Positions 14,931 to 21,055 are shown, counted from the stretch's first letter. The stretch is 21,055 nucleotides of DNA from Scatomorpha sp036653715 (GCA_036653715.1 JAVVTL010000028.1:1-21055), one strand, 5' to 3'. Translations and numbers: made by a program. The notes: generated from the sequence alone by a model not told the origin.

Positions 14931-17444
14931 TTATACTTCTTTCGCCGGCTTTTTGGCGGCGGGTTTCTTTGCCGCCGGTTTCTTCTCNNNNNNNNNNNNN
15001 NNNNNNNNNNNNNNNNNNNNNNNNNNNNNNNNNNNNNNNNNNNNNNNNNNNNNNNNNNNNNNNNNNNNNNNNNNNNNNNNNNNNNNNTTTGCCGCCGGGG
15101 CTTTTTTCTCGGTCGGCGCGGCTTTTTCTTCCGCCGTTTTTTTGGCGGCGGGAGCCTTCTTTGCCGCCGGCTTCTTCGCGGCGGGCTTCTTGGCGGCGGG
15201 TGCCTTTTTCGCGGCGGGTTTCTTCGCCGCCGGTTTCTTCGCCGCCGGCTTTTTGGCTGCCTCGGGCTTTTCCGCGCCGTCGGCGGCTTCGGCGTTCTCG
15301 GCTTTGTCGCCCTCGACGACGGTTTTTTTCTTGTAGCCGCGCTTGTCCTCGGGCAGGAAATCCTTGCACTCGGGGTTCGCGCAGAAGGGCTTGCGCTGAC
15401 CCTTTCCGCCGCGCTTAAACAGGGTCTTGCCGCACTCGGGGCAGAAGTCCTTGGTCGGCACGTCCCAGCTCATAAAGCCGCAGTCCTTGCCGCGCTCGCA
15501 GGCGTAGAAGGTGTAGCCGTTTTTGGAGGTGCGCTTGAGGATGCGCCCGCCGCATAGCGGGCATTTGCCCGGCATCTCGATGACGATGGGCTTTGTGAAG
15601 CTGCAATCGGGATAGCCCGGGCAGGCAAGGAAACGCCCGAAGCGCCCGGATTTTATGACCAGATTCTTGCCGCAATTTGGGCAAATTTCGTCCGAGACTT
15701 CATCGGGAACCTTGATGCGCTCGCCCTCCATGGCTGTCTCCGCATCGGTAAGCTCCTGATTGAAGCCCTTGTAGAAGTCATCAAGGACGCTCTGCCATTT
15801 GCTCGAGCCTTCCTCTATTTTGTCAAGGTTGTCCTCCATGTGGGCGGTGAATTTGAGGTCGACTATGTCGGGGAAGCGCTCCTCCATGAGGCCTGTGACG
15901 ACCTCGCCCAGGGGGGTGGGCTTGAGGTATCTGCCCTCCTTGACGACGTATTCGCGGCTTGTGATGGTGGATATGGTGGGGGCGTAGGTGGAGGGGCGGC
16001 CTATGCCCTTTTCCTCCATGCCTCTTATGAGGGTCGCCTCCGTGTATCGCGTGGGCGGCTGGGTGAACTGCTGCTCCTTGGAGGTTTTCTCAAGTGTGAC
16101 CTCCGCGCCCTCGGCGAGGTTGGGCAGCGGCTTTTTGACGTCCTCGGATTCCTCGTCCTTGGCTTCTTCATAGACGGCGGTATAGCCGGCGAAGCGCTGC
16201 TCGGAATAGTTGGAGCGGAAGATATAGCCCGCGCACTCGGTGTCGATGACCACGTTTTCGTAGATGGCGTTGGACATTTGGCAGGCGGTAAAGCGGCCCC
16301 ATATGAGCCTGTAGAGTCTGTATTGTTCCTGTGTCAGGTCCTTGCGCACCTGCTCGGGCGAAAGGTCAACATAGGTGGGACGTATGGCTTCATGCGCGTC
16401 CTGCGCGCCGGCACGGGTCTTGTAGCGCCTCGGGCTGCCGTGGTAAAACTCCACGCCGTAGCGGCCGATGATATAGTCCTTGGCGGCGCCGAGAGCTTCG
16501 TCCGAGAGACGGAGCGAGTCGGTTCGCATATAGGTTATGAGACCCACGGTGCCGTGTCCCGCGATGTCAACGCCCTCGTAGAGCTGCTGGGCGATGGACA
16601 TTGTGCGCCTCGGCGTCATGCCGAGACGGCGGCTTGCCTCCTGCTGGAGGGTGGAGGTTATGAACGGGGGCGAGGGGCTGCGCTGTTTGTCCCCGCGCTT
16701 CACGGTTTTGATGAAGAAGGGCTTGTCGGTGACGGCGGCGACTACGCCGTCCGTCTCCGCCTCGGAGTGCAGGTCGATTTTGCCCTTTGCGTCGCCGAAG
16801 AAGCGGGCGGCGTACTCGCCCTCCCCCTCGCCGGGGAGGCTCGCAAATATGGCGTCGAGCAGCCAGTATTCCTCCTGATTGAAGGCGCGGATTTCGCGTT
16901 CTCTGTCCACCACCATGCGGGTGGCGACGGACTGGACCCTGCCCGCGGAAAGACCCCTGCGGATTTTCTTCCACAGCAGGGGCGAGAGCTTATAGCCCAC
17001 GATGCGGTCGAGGATGCGCCGCGCCTGCTGCGCGTTCACAAGGTCCTGATTAATGTCGCGCGGGGCGGCGATGCTCTCCTGCACGACTTTTTTGGTGATT
17101 TCGTTGAAGGTGACGCGGCGCGCTCTGTCGTCCGTCAGGTTCAGCAGCTCTTTGAGATGCCAGGAAATTGCCTCGCCCTCGCGGTCCGGGTCAGTTGCGA
17201 GATAGACGATATCGGCGGCCTTGGCGTGTTTTTTCAGCTCGGCGATGACGTCCTCGCGTCCCTTGACGGGGATGTATTTTGGTTCAAAGCTGTTGTCCAC
17301 GTCCACGCCGAGGGTGCTCTTTGGCAGGTCGCGCAGATGCCCCATGGAGGCGACGACCTTATAGCCTGCGCCCAAATATTTCTCAATAGTCCTCGCCTTG
17401 GCGGGCGACTCGACTATGACTAAATTGATTTTTGCCTTTGCCAT
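14931..17444 (-). CDS. topA: DNA topoisomerase I (type IA), with Lys/Ala/Pro-rich tail
   Basis: Relaxes negative supercoils by cutting one strand through a tyrosine. Visible: Toprim domain with E12 in VIVESPAKARTIEKYLG and the acidic triad in TDPDREGE (84-91); catalytic Tyr305 in GLITYMRTDS; SAGRVQSVATRMVVDRE; and three four-cysteine zinc ribbons from about residue 588 to 715 (CPNCGK...CPGYPDC, CPLCGG...CERGKDC, CPECGK...CANPEC). From about residue 725 the protein becomes a low-complexity tail of PAAKK-type repeats. A 100-N gap (14988-15087) falls inside this tail, so true length is unknown; 837 residues assumes the gap is real size. The frame on both sides reads as the same repeat, ending KKPAKEV. 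ATG at 17442-17444, GAGG overlapping the dprA stop. Confidence 0.97.
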   Translation of the reverse strand: MAKAKINLVIVESPAKARTIEKYLGAGYKVVASMGHLRDLPKSTLGVDVDNSFEPKYIPVKGREDVIAELKKHAKAADIVYLATDPDREGEAISWHLKELLNLTDDRARRVTFNEITKKVVQESIAAPRDINQDLVNAQQARRILDRIVGYKLSPLLWKKIRRGLSAGRVQSVATRMVVDREREIRAFNQEEYWLLDAIFASLPGEGEGEYAARFFGDAKGKIDLHSEAETDGVVAAVTDKPFFIKTVKRGDKQRSPSPPFITSTLQQEASRRLGMTPRRTMSIAQQLYEGVDIAGHGTVGLITYMRTDSLRLSDEALGAAKDYIIGRYGVEFYHGSPRRYKTRAGAQDAHEAIRPTYVDLSPEQVRKDLTQEQYRLYRLIWGRFTACQMSNAIYENVVIDTECAGYIFRSNYSEQRFAGYTAVYEEAKDEESEDVKKPLPNLAEGAEVTLEKTSKEQQFTQPPTRYTEATLIRGMEEKGIGRPSTYAPTISTITSREYVVKEGRYLKPTPLGEVVTGLMEERFPDIVDLKFTAHMEDNLDKIEEGSSKWQSVLDDFYKGFNQELTDAETAMEGERIKVPDEVSDEICPNCGKNLVIKSGRFGRFLACPGYPDCSFTKPIVIEMPGKCPLCGGRILKRTSKNGYTFYACERGKDCGFMSWDVPTKDFCPECGKTLFKRGGKGQRKPFCANPECKDFLPEDKRGYKKKTVVEGDKAENAEAADGAEKPEAAKKPAAKKPAAKKPAAKKAPAAKKPAAKKPAAKKAPAAKKTAEEKAAPTEKKAPAAXXXXXXXXXXXXXXXXXXXXXXXXXXXXXXXXXXEKKPAAKKPAAKKPAKEV
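14940..15262 (-). repeat. PAAKK tandem repeats at the topA 3' end
   Basis: On the minus strand the topA tail consists of degenerate 15-nt units encoding PAAKK or APAAKK, about eight clear units in 15088-15262 and about three in 14940-14987. The repeats are GC-rich and flank the assembly gap on both sides. The likely cause of the gap is this repeat, and the copy number in the real genome may differ from what is shown. Confidence 0.8.
14988..15087. other. Assembly gap of 100 N
   Basis: Exactly 100 undetermined bases, the conventional placeholder for a scaffold gap of unknown size. It lies within the repetitive 3' end of topA. That the frame is kept across 100 N is probably chance, since a placeholder length carries no information. 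Confidence 0.97.
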
Positions 17445-17456
17445 CGGGTTATATCC

Positions 17457-18713
17457 TCACTTTTGTTTTATGTTAAGCGTAAATCGCTTGCCTTTTTCCT
17501 GAGTGACGAAGCCCATTATTTGCAGCAGCGTCAGCTCTGAAAGTACCGCAGCAGCGGACAATCCGCTCCGCTCGATGAGGTCGTCCACATGTATGGAGGG
17601 CGTATTCATCGCGGATACGATTGCCAGCTGGGCCTCGGAAAGCCCTTCGAGCTGGTTCTTCAAGTCAATATATGACAGGCTCTTTTGCTTGTCAATGCCT
17701 TTTTTGTCGTTAGGTCTGCGCAAAATGGCAAAACCTTCGCCCGTTTCGGGCGATGTCACGCGTTTTTTCCGCTCCGACGGCGGCGGTTCGACGCTCTCCT
17801 GTTCCGTCGGCATGGTGATATTTTTCGGTGGCTTCTCCCGCAGCTTATCGGGAAAACGCGCCGTAAACTCGCAGAGCACGTCCGTCCCCGCGGTCACGGG
17901 CTTCGCGCCGTCCTTGAGGAGCGCATTTGAGCCCGCGCCCGTTTGGGAGTCGGCGTTTGAGGGGACGACGAATATTTCCTTCCCCTGCGACGTCGCCTCG
18001 TCCGCAAAGAGGAGCGCGCCGCTTTTTGCGGGAGCCTCCACCACGACGACGCCGACGGAGAGGCCGGCGGTTATGCGGTTTCTCGCGCGGAAATTGGAGG
18101 GGTAGGCGTCGGCCCCCGGGGGATATTCGCTGACGATTGCGCCGACGGCGGCGACGTCACGCTCAAGGCTGTTCAGTTCTCTGTCTATCGCCGTGCCCAA
18201 AACGCCCACGCAGGCACCGCCGGCGAGCAATGCGCCGCGCGCTCCCGCAGCGTCTATTCCGAGTGTCAGGCCGGAGACCAAAAGCCCGCCGCATTTTGTC
18301 AGCTCATAGCCCATGCGGGTTGCCATCTTGATGCCGTATGGCGTCGCGCCCCTTGTGCCGACTATGGCAATCGCCGCTTCCTCGTCCATCGCCGGGAGCC
18401 GTCCGCGCACATAGAGCACCGTCGGCGGGTCGAAGACCGCGGCAAGACGGCGGGGATACGCCGCGTCCTGAAGGGTGAGAATGTCCACGCTCCCGTCAAG
18501 GCAGGCGTCCATTATTTGCAGGGCGGCGTCTGTTTTCTTGTTTTCGAGCGCGGCGAGCTCCCGTTCCTCAATGCCGCCGAGTGTCCTGTATTCGCCGGAG
18601 GGCGCAAAATATGCCTCCCTCGGCGAGCCGTAATGCTCGAGGATAAGGTTTTTCACTCGCGGCCGAACACCCGTGAGGGAGGACAGCCAGAGCCAATATT
18701 TGAGTTCGGACAC
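17457..18713 (-). CDS. dprA: DNA processing protein DprA (divergent)
   Basis: Binds single-stranded DNA and loads RecA during natural transformation; also widely kept in bacteria not known to transform. The product has an N-terminal helical region, a Rossmann-type DprA core (AIVGTRGATPYG at about 116-127, VSGLTLGIDAAG, SEYPPGADAYPSNFRARNRITAGLS, GSNALLKDGA), a charged linker (about 290-345) and a C-terminal winged helix (LSEAQLAIVSAMNTPSIHVDDLIERSG...). I start at GTG 18711-18713 because GGAGG is 7 nt upstream; the ATG two codons earlier (18717-18719) would leave only 1 nt. Compared with the usual core, SGxARGID reads SGLTLGID and the VYPxEN segment is shortened to AIDRELN. It is followed by topA, whose ribosome binding site overlaps its stop. 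Confidence 0.93.
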   Translation of the reverse strand: MSELKYWLWLSSLTGVRPRVKNLILEHYGSPREAYFAPSGEYRTLGGIEERELAALENKKTDAALQIMDACLDGSVDILTLQDAAYPRRLAAVFDPPTVLYVRGRLPAMDEEAAIAIVGTRGATPYGIKMATRMGYELTKCGGLLVSGLTLGIDAAGARGALLAGGACVGVLGTAIDRELNSLERDVAAVGAIVSEYPPGADAYPSNFRARNRITAGLSVGVVVVEAPAKSGALLFADEATSQGKEIFVVPSNADSQTGAGSNALLKDGAKPVTAGTDVLCEFTARFPDKLREKPPKNITMPTEQESVEPPPSERKKRVTSPETGEGFAILRRPNDKKGIDKQKSLSYIDLKNQLEGLSEAQLAIVSAMNTPSIHVDDLIERSGLSAAAVLSELTLLQIMGFVTQEKGKRFTLNIKQK

Positions 18714-18735
18714 GGGCATCCCTCCCTGACTGAAA

Positions 18736-19482
18736 TTATCGAACCATCTCCCAGATAACGAGCGTCGCCGCCATGGCGGCGTTCAGAGATTCGCTCCCGG
18801 GAGTCATGGGGATTATGAGTTTCTTTTCGCAAAGCTCCAAAAGCTCCGCCGAGAGGCCGCGCCCCTCGTTTCCTATGGCGACGGCACTGCGCGAGAGCTG
18901 CACTGCGCGTATGTCCTCCGCCGTCTTGGAGAGCGCCGCTCCGTACAGCGGCAGACCCCAGGACGCGAGCATTGCCGCAAGCCCCGCGATGTCCGTCTCC
19001 GCGACGGGCAGGCGGAAGGAGGCGCCCATGGCAGCGCGCGCCGTTCGCGGCGACCAAGGGTCGGCGCAGTCCCCGCAGAGGACGACGGCAGCCACGCCGA
19101 GGGCGGCGGCGGCTCTTATGACGGTGCCGACATTGCCGGGGTCCTGAACGTTTTCGAGGACGAGGACACGGCTTGGCCTTGTCGGCAGCGGCAGGCGCGG
19201 CAGACGCAGCGTGAACACGGGGCCGGGGCTTGACTTCACCGGCGAGGCGTATTCGACAAGCTCCCGCGGCGCGGTATATTGGAGGATGTTTGCCGGCAGC
19301 GGCATTTTCGGCTCCCCCGACCAGAGGACGGAGGTGACGGCTATGCCGCCCGTCAGCGCCTCCAAGAGGAGCTTTTCGCCGTCAAGGACTGTCTCCCCCG
19401 TCTCTCGGCGGAGATTCCCGTCGGCGGCAAGGGCGCGGAGACGGGCGATATATTGATTTTTTCTTGAGCTTATTTTTTCCAT
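18736..19482 (-). CDS. TrmH/SpoU-family rRNA or tRNA 2'-O-methyltransferase
   Basis: SPOUT-class, S-adenosylmethionine-dependent RNA methyltransferase. Residues 1 to about 100 form the substrate-binding domain (ISSRKNQYIARLRAL, ETVLDGEKLLLEAL); the knotted catalytic domain follows with motif 1 ENVQDPGNVGTVIR (110-123), motif 2 GNEGRGLS (204-211) and motif 3 IPMTPGSESLNAAMAA (224-239). The 248-residue length fits the 23S rRNA branch, but the target nucleotide cannot be read from sequence. Start at ATG 19480-19482; an in-frame TTG two codons earlier is possible. Neither has a Shine-Dalgarno sequence directly upstream, because a 15-bp hairpin ends 10 nt before the ATG. It is the first gene of the minus-strand cluster, behind a good promoter. 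Confidence 0.92.
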   Translation of the reverse strand: MEKISSRKNQYIARLRALAADGNLRRETGETVLDGEKLLLEALTGGIAVTSVLWSGEPKMPLPANILQYTAPRELVEYASPVKSSPGPVFTLRLPRLPLPTRPSRVLVLENVQDPGNVGTVIRAAAALGVAAVVLCGDCADPWSPRTARAAMGASFRLPVAETDIAGLAAMLASWGLPLYGAALSKTAEDIRAVQLSRSAVAIGNEGRGLSAELLELCEKKLIIPMTPGSESLNAAMAATLVIWEMVR

Positions 19483-19492
19483 CTGCAAAGCA

Positions 19493-19528
19493 AAGCTGTG
19501 ACGGGGAGCGATTTCCCCGTCACAGCTT
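19493..19528 (-). promoter_or_regulatory. 15-bp leader hairpin before the TrmH-like gene
   Basis: A perfect 15-bp stem (19493-19507 with 19514-19528) and 6-nt loop lie in the transcribed leader, ending 10 nt before the ATG at 19482. On the minus strand it is followed by TTTGCTTTGCAG, a poor T tract, and on the plus strand by no T tract at all, so a simple terminator is doubtful. A GAGG sits just upstream of the stem at 19533-19536. The stem could act on translation start, as an attenuator, or as a 5' stabiliser. Confidence 0.65.
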
Positions 19529-19571
19529 ATGTCCTCATTCCGTCGATTTAATGGTGGGGAAATATTTTTTT

Positions 19572-19599
19572 ATTATATCACACCATGTCTAACTTTCAA
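19572..19599 (-). promoter_or_regulatory. Sigma-A promoter of the minus-strand operon
   Basis: On the minus strand TTGAAA (19594-19599) is followed after 16 nt by a perfect TATAAT (19572-19577), itself preceded by TG in the extended -10 position (TGATATAAT). The expected start is near 19565, giving a leader of about 80 nt that contains the hairpin. It is the only strong promoter upstream of the fifteen-plus-gene cluster. Confidence 0.75.
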
Positions 19600-19693
19600 G
19601 GCATCTACATTAAACTTTATCTGTAGCCTCCGCCGCAGCGGCTATATTATCACAGCGAAACAGGGCGACGGCGCAAAACTGTTGCATTAATAT

Positions 19694-19711
19694 ATGTTAA
19701 ATTATTAACTA
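19694..19711. promoter_or_regulatory. Rex-like operator
   Basis: The 18-nt sequence ATGTTAAATTATTAACTA contains GTTAA and TTAAC arms around a 4-nt centre and agrees at 16 of 18 positions with the clostridial Rex operator TTGTTAANNNNTTAACAA, counting the free centre positions as matches. Rex represses fermentative genes, including butyryl-CoA synthesis genes, when NADH is low. It lies about 145 nt upstream of the acyl-CoA dehydrogenase and covers the -35 box of a candidate promoter. The match is from memory of the consensus. Confidence 0.5.
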
Positions 19712-19733
19712 TTAAAATTTCCACTGTGATAAG
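19705..19733 (+). promoter_or_regulatory. Candidate promoter of the acyl-CoA dehydrogenase
   Basis: TTAACT (19705-19710) and GATAAG (19728-19733) are spaced by 17 nt, each 4/6 to consensus, with TG in the extended -10 position (19725-19726). The -35 would lie within the Rex-like palindrome. Competing elements downstream are TATAGT (19759-19764, 5/6) without a -35, and TTGACA (19766-19771, perfect) without a good -10. The true start cannot be decided by eye. Confidence 0.3.
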
Positions 19734-19759
19734 CCCCAAAATTTAAACATGCGGCGTCT

Positions 19760-19837
19760 ATAGTATTGACATTGTGTCGGCGTAATGATAGCTTTCAATT
19801 GGCAAGGGGCGGAAAACAAGATAAAGCTCAATACTAT
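19760..19837 (+). repeat. 10-bp inverted repeat in the acyl-CoA dehydrogenase leader
   Basis: ATAGTATTGA (19760-19769) is the exact reverse complement of TCAATACTAT (19828-19837), with 58 nt between. The adjacent AAAGC (19823-19827) can also pair with GCTTT (19791-19795), extending the structure. The right arm ends 4 nt before the GGAGG ribosome binding site. If transcribed, the leader could fold into a closed domain next to the start of translation. Confidence 0.5.
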
Positions 19838-19854
19838 TTTCGGAGGAATGTAAA

Positions 19855-20988
19855 ATGTTCAAATTTTCAGAAGAGCAGCTCATGATCCGCGATATGGTGC
19901 GAGAGTTTACCAAAAACGAAGTCGAACCGCGAGACAAATGGATGGACGAAAACGGCTTCGATTTTGACCTCCACAAAAAGCTCTGCGAGGCAGGCCTCAT
20001 GGGCATACATCTGCCCGAGCAGTATGGCGGCGGCGGCGGAGATACCGTGACCAGCGAAATTGTCATAAACGAAATTGCCAAGGGCAGCGGCAGCGTTGCA
20101 ATCTTTTTAGACGCAAGCTGGCTGGCTGCGGACATGATTTATGCCCACGGCAGCGAGGAACAAAAAAACAAATATCTGCCTTTGGCGGCACAGGGAAAAA
20201 TCTTTGCCTTCGGTCTGACCGAGTCCTGCGCAGGCTCCGACGCCGCCGGCATAAAATCCGCGGCAGTTAAAGAAGCCGACGGCTCATGGACTCTAAACGG
20301 CGGCAAGGCATGGATAACGAACTCCGGCGTGTCGGATTATTACCTCATCATGGCAAAGACAGACGTATCCGCCGGCGCAAAGGGCATCTCCGTTTTCATC
20401 GTCCCCAAGGAGGCCGAGGGTCTGACCATCGGCAAGTTTGAGGAGAAAATGGGACTGCGCGGCTCCGCCACCTGCGAGCTGTCCTTTGACAACATACATC
20501 TCCCGGCCGAGGCACTGGTCGGCAGCGAGGGGCTGGGCTTCAAAATAGCCATGACAGCGCTTGACGGCGCGCGAATTTCCATCGGCGCAATAGCCTCCGG
20601 CCTTGCGCAGCACGCCATGAGCATTGCAAAAACCTATGCCAACGAGCGCTCCACCTTCGGCAAGCCCATTGCAAAATATCAGGGCATTGCCTTCAAGTTT
20701 GCCGATATGGCTTCGGAAATCAGAGCCATCGACCTCATGGTCTGGGATACCGCCGAGATGAAATCCGCGGGTCAGCGCCACACGCTCGAGGCCGCCGAGC
20801 TTAAACTTCTGAGCAGCAAATGGTGCAAGGAAATATGCGACGAGTGCATTCAGGTACTGGGCGGCAACGGCTACAGCAAGGAGTTTCATGTCGAGCGCCT
20901 CTACCGCGACGCAAAGCTTCTCGAAATCGGTGAAGGCACCAGCGAAATTCTGCGCATGCTCATAAGCGGCACCGTCCTCGCAAAATAA
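19855..20988 (+). CDS. Acyl-CoA dehydrogenase (short-chain, butyryl-CoA dehydrogenase-like)
   Basis: FAD enzyme that interconverts acyl-CoA and trans-2-enoyl-CoA with electron-transferring flavoprotein; in fermenting Clostridia this type usually reduces crotonyl-CoA to butyryl-CoA. The 377 residues match family length (about 380). Visible: N-terminal helical domain, signature 1 FGLTESCAGSDAAG (119-132), the FAD/substrate strand WITNSG, RSTFGKPIAKYQ (265-276), signature 2 QVLGGNGYSKEF (333-344) and catalytic Glu360 in EIGEGTSEILR, where Gly replaces the usual Tyr before the Glu. ATG has GGAGG at 8-nt spacing. It stands alone in this window, divergent from the operon; no etfBA, crt or hbd is seen before the hairpin that follows. 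Substrate chain length is not certain. Confidence 0.93.
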   Translation: MFKFSEEQLMIRDMVREFTKNEVEPRDKWMDENGFDFDLHKKLCEAGLMGIHLPEQYGGGGGDTVTSEIVINEIAKGSGSVAIFLDASWLAADMIYAHGSEEQKNKYLPLAAQGKIFAFGLTESCAGSDAAGIKSAAVKEADGSWTLNGGKAWITNSGVSDYYLIMAKTDVSAGAKGISVFIVPKEAEGLTIGKFEEKMGLRGSATCELSFDNIHLPAEALVGSEGLGFKIAMTALDGARISIGAIASGLAQHAMSIAKTYANERSTFGKPIAKYQGIAFKFADMASEIRAIDLMVWDTAEMKSAGQRHTLEAAELKLLSSKWCKEICDECIQVLGGNGYSKEFHVERLYRDAKLLEIGEGTSEILRMLISGTVLAK

Positions 20989-21019
20989 TTCTCAACCTGT
21001 CAAAAACATGTTTTCACCG

Positions 21020-21049
21020 AAACGGCAGACACTTTCGTGTCTGCCGTTT
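21020..21049 (+). terminator. Hairpin after the acyl-CoA dehydrogenase
   Basis: A perfect 13-bp stem (21020-21032 with 21037-21049) and TTTC loop lie 31 nt past the stop codon. The stem closes with three T residues and then TAATCAT at the window edge, so the T tract is short. It is a probable terminator, suggesting a single-gene transcript, though the sequence ends too soon to be sure. Confidence 0.7.
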
Positions 21050-21055
21050 AATCAT

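Larger units (their letters stand above)
19489..19854. other. AT-rich divergent intergenic region
   Basis: This 366-nt stretch separates the minus-strand operon from the plus-strand acyl-CoA dehydrogenase and is markedly richer in A and T than its surroundings. I find no credible gene in it. It holds, in order, a 15-bp hairpin (19493-19528), the minus-strand promoter (19572-19599), a Rex-like operator (19694-19711), an everted 9-bp repeat (19647-19655 and 19724-19732), candidate plus-strand promoter elements (19705-19771), a 10-bp inverted repeat (19760-19769 and 19828-19837) and the GGAGG of the plus-strand gene (19842-19846). Confidence 0.8.

Noticed and set aside
14940..15262. The topA 3' repeats as a CRISPR array
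   Set aside because: Units are 15-nt, contiguous, degenerate and in coding frame, with no spacers.
15840..17423. A 527-codon open frame on the plus strand opposite topA, and similar ones opposite the LCP, smc and trmFO genes
   Set aside because: All mirror conserved minus-strand genes and read as composition-driven shadows without motifs.
19493..19528. The 15-bp hairpin as an intrinsic terminator
   Set aside because: No gene ends here on either strand, and neither side carries a proper T tract; an attenuator remains possible but unsupported.
21003..21014. Palindrome AAAACATGTTTT after the acyl-CoA dehydrogenase
   Set aside because: Short and AT-rich, matches no operator I know, and is likely by chance before the terminator.

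Overview
The window is 21 kb of a GC-rich genome of the Clostridia. I would guess Oscillospirales or a related gut lineage, from protein similarity in memory and from gene order (plsX-acpP-rnc-[radical SAM]-smc-ftsY and nadD-yqeK-LCP-rsfS-leuS are Firmicutes arrangements). It is chromosomal housekeeping sequence with no mobile element, CRISPR array, rRNA or tRNA that I can see. One run of exactly 100 N (14988-15087) is an assembly gap inside the topA tail.

Layout. From 19482 down to 341, fifteen genes lie on the minus strand with almost no space between them: trmH-type methyltransferase, dprA, topA, trmFO, plsX, acpP, rnc, an Elp3-like radical SAM gene, smc, ftsY, rdgB, yhbY, a nadD-yqeK fusion, an LCP cell-wall ligase and rsfS, then leuS. 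(Counting the fusion as one gene, leuS is the sixteenth.) Many junctions overlap by 1 to 22 nt (GTGA, ATGA, TGATG), so translational coupling is likely. A good extended -10 promoter at 19572-19599 could drive the whole set, and a second candidate promoter sits just before smc. rpsU (S21) follows leuS but has its own near-perfect sigma-A promoter and a strong intrinsic terminator. After a 370-nt AT-rich divergent intergenic region comes one plus-strand gene, an acyl-CoA dehydrogenase (butyryl-CoA dehydrogenase-like), followed by a hairpin at the window edge.

How the genes fit together. The minus-strand cluster joins information processing (TopA, SMC, DprA), RNA maturation and translation (TrmH-like, TrmFO, RNase III, radical SAM, YhbY, RsfS, LeuS, S21), membrane building and protein targeting (PlsX, AcpP, FtsY), nucleotide and cofactor hygiene (RdgB, NadD-YqeK) and wall assembly (LCP). 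All are growth-linked. The acyl-CoA dehydrogenase is different: fermentative, oppositely oriented, and preceded by a sequence close to the operator of the NADH-sensing repressor Rex.

I did not find a convincing new system. The points most worth checking are an SMC protein about 170 residues short with an altered ABC signature, a topoisomerase I with a histone-H1-like Lys/Ala/Pro tail broken by the assembly gap, a divergent DprA, a 15-bp hairpin just before the first gene of the operon, and the Rex-like operator with nested inverted repeats upstream of the acyl-CoA dehydrogenase.
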